Source of the DNA: Clostridia bacterium
GTDB lineage: Bacteria; Bacillota_A; Clostridia; Christensenellales; Aristaeellaceae
Reading direction: 5' to 3'
Assembly: GCA_017432405.1 (NCBI GenBank)
Contig: JAFRJF010000144.1
Location: forward strand, 1-15,837
DNA: 15,837 nucleotides
In this document: positions 11,798-15,837 of the stretch, piece after piece
How the letters are laid out: the number at the start of each line of letters is the position of its first letter
Numbering within the stretch: position 1 is the stretch's first letter
The notes under the pieces: generated by a model
The model's input: only the letters and a program-made list of their open reading frames with translations
The model's database searches: none
What the model was told of the DNA's origin: nothing
Made by a program: the position numbers and the translations under genes

Positions 11798-13879
11798 TTA
11801 ATCCTCGTCCTCTTCCTCGGCCTTGTAGGCTTCGATGACCTTCTTGGCCTCGTTGGCGGGGACCTCCTCATAGCGCTCGAAGCGCATGGTGAAGGAGCCG
11901 CGGCCCTGGGTCATGGAGCGCAGGTCGGTGGCGTACTTGAACATCTCGGACAGCGGAGCCTCGCCCATGACGCGCTGCAGGTCGCCCACCTTCTCGGAAC
12001 CGAGGATGCGACCGCGGCGCTTGCTGATGTCGCCGTAGATGTCGCCCACGTTGGCGTCGGGCACGTCCACCTCAACGTGGTAGATGGGCTCGAGGAGCAC
12101 GGGGTTGGCGGTGGTCAGCTGCTTGAAGGCCAGGCGGGCCGCCGTCTTGAACGCCATTTCGGAGGAGTCGACCGGATGGTAGCCGCCGTCGTACAGCTCG
12201 GCGGTCAGGCCCACCACGGGGAAGCCGGCGAGCACGCCGTGCTTGATGTTGTCGATCAGGCCCTTCTCAACGGCCGGGATGTACTGGCGCGGGACGGTGC
12301 CGCCCACGACGCTGTCGACAAAGTGGAACTCGGTATCGTTCGGGTCCTCGTTGGGACGGAAGCGGATCTTGACGTCGCCGAACTGGCCATGGCCGCCGGA
12401 CTGCTTCTTGTGGCGTCCCTGGACGTCGATGGGCTTGCGGATGGACTCGCGGTACGGGATCCTGGGATCGCGCAGGTCGCATTCCACCTTGAACTTGCTG
12501 GCCAGCTTGGCGGCCACCACGTCGATGGACATCTCACCCAGGCCGCTGAGCACGGACTCGGCGGTCTCGACGTTCTTCTCGACCTTGATGGTGGGATCCT
12601 CCTCCATCAGGCGGGCCAGGCCGCTGAAGATCTTGTCTTCCTCGCCGGCCTTCTTGGCGTACACGGCCTTGCTGATGCAGGGGGCCGGGAAGTCCAGCTC
12701 GGGGAACTGGATCGGGTTGTTGGCGTCGCACAGGGTGTTGCCGGTGGCCACGGAGGTCAGCTTGGCCAGCGCGCACAGGTCGCCGGCGTGGACCTTCTGG
12801 GTGGAAACCTGCTGCTTGCCCTTCAGGAAGTAGATGGTACCGGGCTTCTCGGTCTTCTCGGCGTTCACGTTGTACAGCGCGGTGCTGCCCTCCAGCACGC
12901 CGGAGGTGACCTTCATCAGGCTCAGCTTGCCCACGAAGGGGTCGGCCATGGTCTTGAACACGTGGGCGGAGAAGGGCTCGCTGTCGGAGCAGGCGCGCTG
13001 GACGGCCTCGCCGGTCTTCGGGTTGGTGCCCTCGGTGACGGTGCCTTCCGGAGAGGGCATCAGGTCGACCACGTTGTCCAGCAGCTTGGCGATGCCCACG
13101 CGGCTGGCGGCGGAGCAGCAGACCACGGGCACGACGGTGCCGTCCAGGATGCCCTTGCGCAGGCCGGCCATGACCTCGTCCTCGGTCAGCTCCTCGCCCT
13201 CGAGGTACTTCATCATCAGGTCGTCGTCGGCGCTGGCGGCGGCCTCGACCAGGGCTTCGTGGCACTTCTCGACCTCGGCTTCGACGGAGGCGGGGATGTC
13301 CACGGCCTTCAGGCCCTTGCCCTCGCCCACAAACGCCTTCTTCTCCAGCAGGCAGGCCACGCCGGTGAACTTGCCGCCTTCGACGATAGGCACCTCGATG
13401 GGGGCCAGGTGGCTGCCGTACTTCTCGGTCAGGGCGTTCAGCACCTTGTCGAAGTTGGCGTTCTCCTGATCCATCTTGGTGATGACGATCATGCGGGAGG
13501 TGTGGGTCTTGTCGCAGATGGACCAGGCCTTTTCAGCGCCCACGTCCAGGCCGGAAACGGCGCCCACGACGATCAGCGCGCCTTCGCACACGTTCAGCGG
13601 GCCGACCTGCTCGCCGGCGAAATCGAAGTAGCCGGGAATATCCACCAGGTTCACCTTGCTGTTCTTCCACTCCAGCGGCGCCATGGCGGCCTGGAGGGAG
13701 ATATGGCGCTTGACTTCCTCGGAGTCATAGTCCATGGTGGCCTGCCCGTCCTCGACGCGGCCCTGGCGGTCGATGGCGCCGGCGCTGAACAGCAGCGCCT
13801 CAGCCAGCGTGGTCTTGCCGACGCTGCCATGGCCGATGATGGATAGGTTGCGGATATTCTTGGCCAGATAATCTTTCAT
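11798..13879 (-). CDS. Elongation factor G-like translational GTPase (EF-G-2 type)
   Basis: The 693-residue product has the full EF-G layout: G domain (1 to about 270), domain II (about 295-375), III (about 390-465), IV (about 470-600, with KPIDVQGRHKKQSGGHGQFG) and V (about 600-680, with EPIYHVEVDVPDANVGDIYG). The P-loop is GHGSVGKT (16-23) and G4 is TKMD (134-137). Switch II reads DIPGYFDF (80-87): Tyr84 replaces the histidine of the usual DTPGHVDF that helps GTP hydrolysis. The same change and the P-loop form are known from Thermus EF-G-2, so this is the second, EF-G-2-like paralogue rather than the main fusA product. The C-terminus ends in an acidic EEEDED tail. AGGGGGAA lies before the ATG. 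Its role beside the main EF-G is unclear. Confidence 0.92.
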   Translation of the reverse strand: MKDYLAKNIRNLSIIGHGSVGKTTLAEALLFSAGAIDRQGRVEDGQATMDYDSEEVKRHISLQAAMAPLEWKNSKVNLVDIPGYFDFAGEQVGPLNVCEGALIVVGAVSGLDVGAEKAWSICDKTHTSRMIVITKMDQENANFDKVLNALTEKYGSHLAPIEVPIVEGGKFTGVACLLEKKAFVGEGKGLKAVDIPASVEAEVEKCHEALVEAAASADDDLMMKYLEGEELTEDEVMAGLRKGILDGTVVPVVCCSAASRVGIAKLLDNVVDLMPSPEGTVTEGTNPKTGEAVQRACSDSEPFSAHVFKTMADPFVGKLSLMKVTSGVLEGSTALYNVNAEKTEKPGTIYFLKGKQQVSTQKVHAGDLCALAKLTSVATGNTLCDANNPIQFPELDFPAPCISKAVYAKKAGEEDKIFSGLARLMEEDPTIKVEKNVETAESVLSGLGEMSIDVVAAKLASKFKVECDLRDPRIPYRESIRKPIDVQGRHKKQSGGHGQFGDVKIRFRPNEDPNDTEFHFVDSVVGGTVPRQYIPAVEKGLIDNIKHGVLAGFPVVGLTAELYDGGYHPVDSSEMAFKTAARLAFKQLTTANPVLLEPIYHVEVDVPDANVGDIYGDISKRRGRILGSEKVGDLQRVMGEAPLSEMFKYATDLRSMTQGRGSFTMRFERYEEVPANEAKKVIEAYKAEEEDED

Positions 13880-13913
13880 AGCGGATTCCCCCTGTATGAT
13901 TTATTACGCGCAC

Positions 13914-13993
13914 AAGCGCAACGGATGGTTTACCCTATACGCGCTTATTTGCCATAGTATATACATTTTAACAGAAAATCGCACTTTTGAAAA
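13914..13993 (-). promoter_or_regulatory. Probable promoter and leader hairpin of the EF-G-like gene
   Basis: On the minus strand TTTTCA (13993-13988), a 17-base spacer and TAAAAT (13970-13965) form a fair vegetative promoter. The leader then holds AAGCGC (13946-13941) and GCGCTT (13919-13914) as a possible stem around 21 bases. The box match is moderate and the stem is short, so both calls are tentative. Confidence 0.4.
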
Positions 13994-14113
13994 GCCCCCC
14001 AAGCCATCTTTTTTTCATTTTGCAGGGAATTTTATATTATAAAATGAAAAAGATATTAAAAACCCGTTGTGGTACGAATTTTTGCCCTTGCCAACGGGAA
14101 GCCGCCGTGTTAA

Positions 14114-14119
14114 TATAAT
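14114..14119 (+). promoter_or_regulatory. Candidate -10 box of the PPC-domain gene
   Basis: TATAAT lies 19 bases before ATG 14139 and just before the ribosome site GAAGGAGGG. No -35 box fits at 16-18 bases (TTGCCA at 14088 gives 20). If used, the mRNA leader would be only about 13 bases. Confidence 0.4.
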
Positions 14120-14138
14120 GTTGAAGGAGGGCGTTGAC

Positions 14139-14552
14139 ATGGACTACAGGCGGTTTTCCGACACCTACATCGTGCGCCTCGATCCGGGCGAGGACATCGT
14201 GGCGCAGCTGACCCTGCTGGCCAATCGGGAGGGCATCGGCCTGGCCGAGATCAACGGTCTCGGCGCGGTGGACGACTTCACCGTGGGCGTATTCGACAGG
14301 GCAGAAAAGCGCTTCCTGCCCAACCGCTTCCAGGGAGCCTACGAGATCGTGTCGCTGCACGGCACGCTCACCGACGGCCCTTATCTGCACCTGCACATGA
14401 GCGCCGGCGACGCAGGCGGCAATGTGCGCGGCGGCCACCTCACCCACGCCCGGGTCAGCGTCACCGCCGAGATCGTCGTGCGGGTCATCGAAGGGCGCGT
14501 GGGGCGGTATCACGACCCGGAACAGGGCCTGAACGTGATGACGTTTGATTGA
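14139..14552 (+). CDS. PPC/DUF296-domain protein
   Basis: The 137-residue product is a single PPC (plants and prokaryotes conserved; DUF296) domain: [20 protein letters not shown] at 11-30, [20 protein letters not shown] at 34-53, [11 protein letters not shown] at 68-78, [10 protein letters not shown] at 82-91 and [19 protein letters not shown] at 96-114. His84, His86 and His100 are the conserved histidines that may bind metal. Bacterial members are trimeric and often annotated as DNA-binding because plant relatives carry AT-hook segments; no AT-hook is present here, so DNA binding is not shown. ATG 14139 is chosen because GAAGGAGGG stands nine bases before it; ATG 14118 lies upstream of that site. 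It is a single gene ending at a shared terminator. Confidence 0.88.
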   Translation: MDYRRFSDTYIVRLDPGEDIVAQLTLLANREGIGLAEINGLGAVDDFTVGVFDRAEKRFLPNRFQGAYEIVSLHGTLTDGPYLHLHMSAGDAGGNVRGGHLTHARVSVTAEIVVRVIEGRVGRYHDPEQGLNVMTFD

Positions 14553-14565
14553 CATCTCATTGCAG

Positions 14566-14639
14566 CGGCGGCAACCTGCCGCCACCGCTCCCCTGTTTGC
14601 GCGAGGACGGTGGTGGCGGATTGCCGCCGTTTCATTTAT
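14566..14639. terminator. Long inverted repeat, probable bidirectional terminator
   Basis: A 22-base arm at 14566-14587 pairs with 14608-14629, the three differences being G.U-type changes, followed on the plus strand by TTTCATTTAT. The loop is 20 bases. It fills the gap between the convergent PPC and transporter genes. Confidence 0.65.
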
Positions 14640-15556
14640 CCCAGCGCCGCCATGACGGCGAACCCCGCGATGGCCACCAGCGTGGACACCGACAGCGCCG
14701 AGGAGACATACGTCCGCTGATCCGCGTCGTCGGCGAACACCGGCAGCACAAAGGGCGGCGGCAATATGAACATCACATTGATCGCCGCGGTGAGGTTGGC
14801 CTCGGGCCAGATCGCCCCCAGCAGCGCCACCAGCGCTGTGCGCAAGACCAGCATGATCACAAGACGCAGGGCGACCACCTTCGCCGTCTGGGCCCAGGGA
14901 ATGTCGTCCAAGACCAGGTCGTAGCCGATGGTCAGCAGTATGATCGCGCTGGTGGGCGCGGACACGAAGGCGGTGCAGGCGTCCAGCACGCCGCTGACGC
15001 CCGAGGGCTGCAGCGCCTGGTATAGCCCCGTCGCCCCCAGCAGCACGCCGGCGACGATGGCGATGATGATCGGCGACAGCGCCATCTCCTTGACCAGCTG
15101 CCCGGCGTCGGCCTTCGCATTGCCGTCCACCGCCAGCAGCACCTTGTACAGCGTGAACACGAACAGCACCTGGCCCAGGTCGATCCGGGCAAACTCGGCG
15201 GTGCGGTCCGCGCCGTAGAGCATGTTGAACAGCGCGTAGCCCAGCATGCCCGCCTCAAAGCCGGTGGTCAGGAAGGGCACGAACCGGGACGGCATGCCCA
15301 GTATCTTTCCCCCGGCCTTGCCCAGCGCCCAGGCGACCAGGCACACCGCGAACATCAGAAGCGGCACCACCACGTCCATAAAGGAATAGCTGGTGGTGGC
15401 GAAGGCGTTCAGCAGCACCGCGGGCAGCGTGATGTTCACCACCACGTTCTTCAGCGCCCCGATGCCCTCACGGGAGATCAGCCCCGTCCCGCGGCAGACG
15501 ATGCCGATGGCCAGCATGACGACCACGGGAAGGATCGTCTGTAAAACACCCATCAT
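14636..15556 (-). CDS. AEC-family (auxin efflux carrier-like) transporter
   Basis: The 306-residue product is an all-helical membrane protein with about ten hydrophobic segments in two similar halves, as in the AEC family (Mem_trans). Family features are MLAIGIVCRGTGLISREGIG near 14-33, LKNVVVNITLPAVLLNAFA at 35-53 with the proline-broken helix, GFEAGMLGYALFNMLYG near 99-115, and the second-half pieces PTSAIILLTIGYDL near 206-219 and INVMFILPPPFVLPVFADD. Bacterial members export or import small organic acids such as malate; the substrate here is unknown. Start ATG 15556 has AGAGGTGA six bases upstream; the next codon is also ATG. That ribosome site directly follows the end of the hsdR remnant. 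Confidence 0.88.
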   Translation of the reverse strand: MMGVLQTILPVVVMLAIGIVCRGTGLISREGIGALKNVVVNITLPAVLLNAFATTSYSFMDVVVPLLMFAVCLVAWALGKAGGKILGMPSRFVPFLTTGFEAGMLGYALFNMLYGADRTAEFARIDLGQVLFVFTLYKVLLAVDGNAKADAGQLVKEMALSPIIIAIVAGVLLGATGLYQALQPSGVSGVLDACTAFVSAPTSAIILLTIGYDLVLDDIPWAQTAKVVALRLVIMLVLRTALVALLGAIWPEANLTAAINVMFILPPPFVLPVFADDADQRTYVSSALSVSTLVAIAGFAVMAALG

Positions 15557-15574
15557 ATTCCGTCACCTCTCTTG

Positions 15575-15751
15575 TTACGCCGCCGAGGCATTGGCGTTGT
15601 CCAGCATGTCCACGGATATGGCGATCTGCGGCAGCTTGTCCGGCTCGGAGAACGCGTCTATGGCGCTCTGGGCGTAGTTGGTATAGTTGTCAATGACCTT
15701 CGCGTACCCTACCAGCCTGGGATACTCCTTCCCGAACACCTCCAATATCTT
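15575..15751 (-). pseudogene. Internal fragment of a type I restriction HsdR subunit
   Basis: Read on the minus strand, 15751-15575 encodes KILEVFGKEYPRLVGYAKVI, then DNYTNYAQSAIDAFSEPDKL and PQIAISVDMLD, after which it leaves the family (NANASAA) and stops at TAA 15575-15577. In HsdR this stretch lies in the second RecA-like helicase domain and normally runs on as SVDMLDTGIDVPE (helicase motif V). A TAA stands in frame just upstream of KIL. Only about 52 of roughly 1000 residues remain, so it is a pseudogene scrap with no function expected. The AEC gene's ribosome site sits seven bases after it, and a dispersed repeat starts about 50 bases upstream. The family assignment is from recall of this motif. 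Confidence 0.8.
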
Positions 15752-15802
15752 TTATAATATATCTTTTTGCTTATTTTGTAAAGACCGAGAGCTCAACAAC
15801 TT

Positions 15803-15837
15803 CTGATTTGTCAGGGAGAGGGATTAGGGATTAGGGA
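15803..15837 (+). repeat. Second copy of the GGGATTA-ended repeat, cut by the window edge
   Basis: CTGATTTGTCAGGGAGAGGG and the following GGATTA units match 2505-2539 at 33 of 35 bases. The copy continues past the end of the window, so its length and right end are not visible. Confidence 0.75.

Noticed and set aside
12077..13846. 589-residue open frame on the plus strand
   Set aside because: It is the antisense shadow of the EF-G-like gene; its product is a low-complexity Gly/Leu/Val/His mix with no family and no ribosome site.
14636..15556. Auxin-specific transport by the AEC protein
   Set aside because: The family name comes from plants; bacterial members carry various organic acids and nothing in the sequence points to auxin.

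Overview
The window comes from the chromosome of a GC-rich, endospore-forming Firmicute, most probably a member of class Clostridia (Oscillospirales/Christensenellales-like). The evidence is a spoVA operon, CotF-like spore proteins, a cysteine-rich probable spore-surface protein, sigma-G- and sigma-K-like promoters, strong AGGAGG-type ribosome binding sites and clostridial housekeeping neighbours. Species cannot be set from the sequence alone.

Layout. 1-102 is the 3' end of an unidentified gene with a strong terminator. About 100-534 (minus) is a decayed STAS-domain gene. 629-1477 (minus) is the trans-translation pair: ssrA (tmRNA, 629-976) behind smpB. A divergent promoter region (about 1510-1625) separates smpB from a plus-strand UPF0735/ACT-domain regulator gene. 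2100-2956 is AT-richer: an orphan gene fragment, then a roughly 207-bp element with inverted ends built on GGGATTA repeats, then a terminator-like hairpin.

2890-6591 is a sporulation block on the plus strand: a sigma-G-type promoter, a possible 41-codon small gene, spoVAC-spoVAD-spoVAE (all joined by start/stop overlaps), a second sigma-G-type promoter with an identical -10 box, two short CotF-like genes with a terminator, then a sigma-K-like promoter and a 332-residue, 28-cysteine protein with a C-terminal zinc-ribbon-like motif. Together these genes would load Ca-DPA into the forespore and contribute to the spore.

6631-10832 (minus) is a marR-ABC-ABC operon: a MarR repressor with a near-consensus promoter and operator-like repeats, followed by the two halves of a heterodimeric multidrug-type ABC exporter, one half with a degenerate ATP site. 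11073-11788 (plus) holds a DUF3592 membrane protein and a shortened relative of it, converging on an EF-G-2-type translational GTPase (11798-13879, minus) that has Tyr in place of the EF-G catalytic His. 14139-14552 (plus) is a PPC/DUF296 protein, convergent with an AEC-family transporter (14636-15556, minus). 15575-15751 is a small remnant of a type I restriction HsdR subunit.

The least explained signal is a dispersed repeat: the left end of the 2505-2711 element recurs at the window's right edge (15803-15837, 33 of 35 bases), and its outer end motif forms a perfect hairpin at 10890-10925. Two of the three copies lie beside broken genes (2103-2472 and 15575-15751), which points to repeated insertion and deletion at these sites. 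No complete novel defence or mobile system is present.
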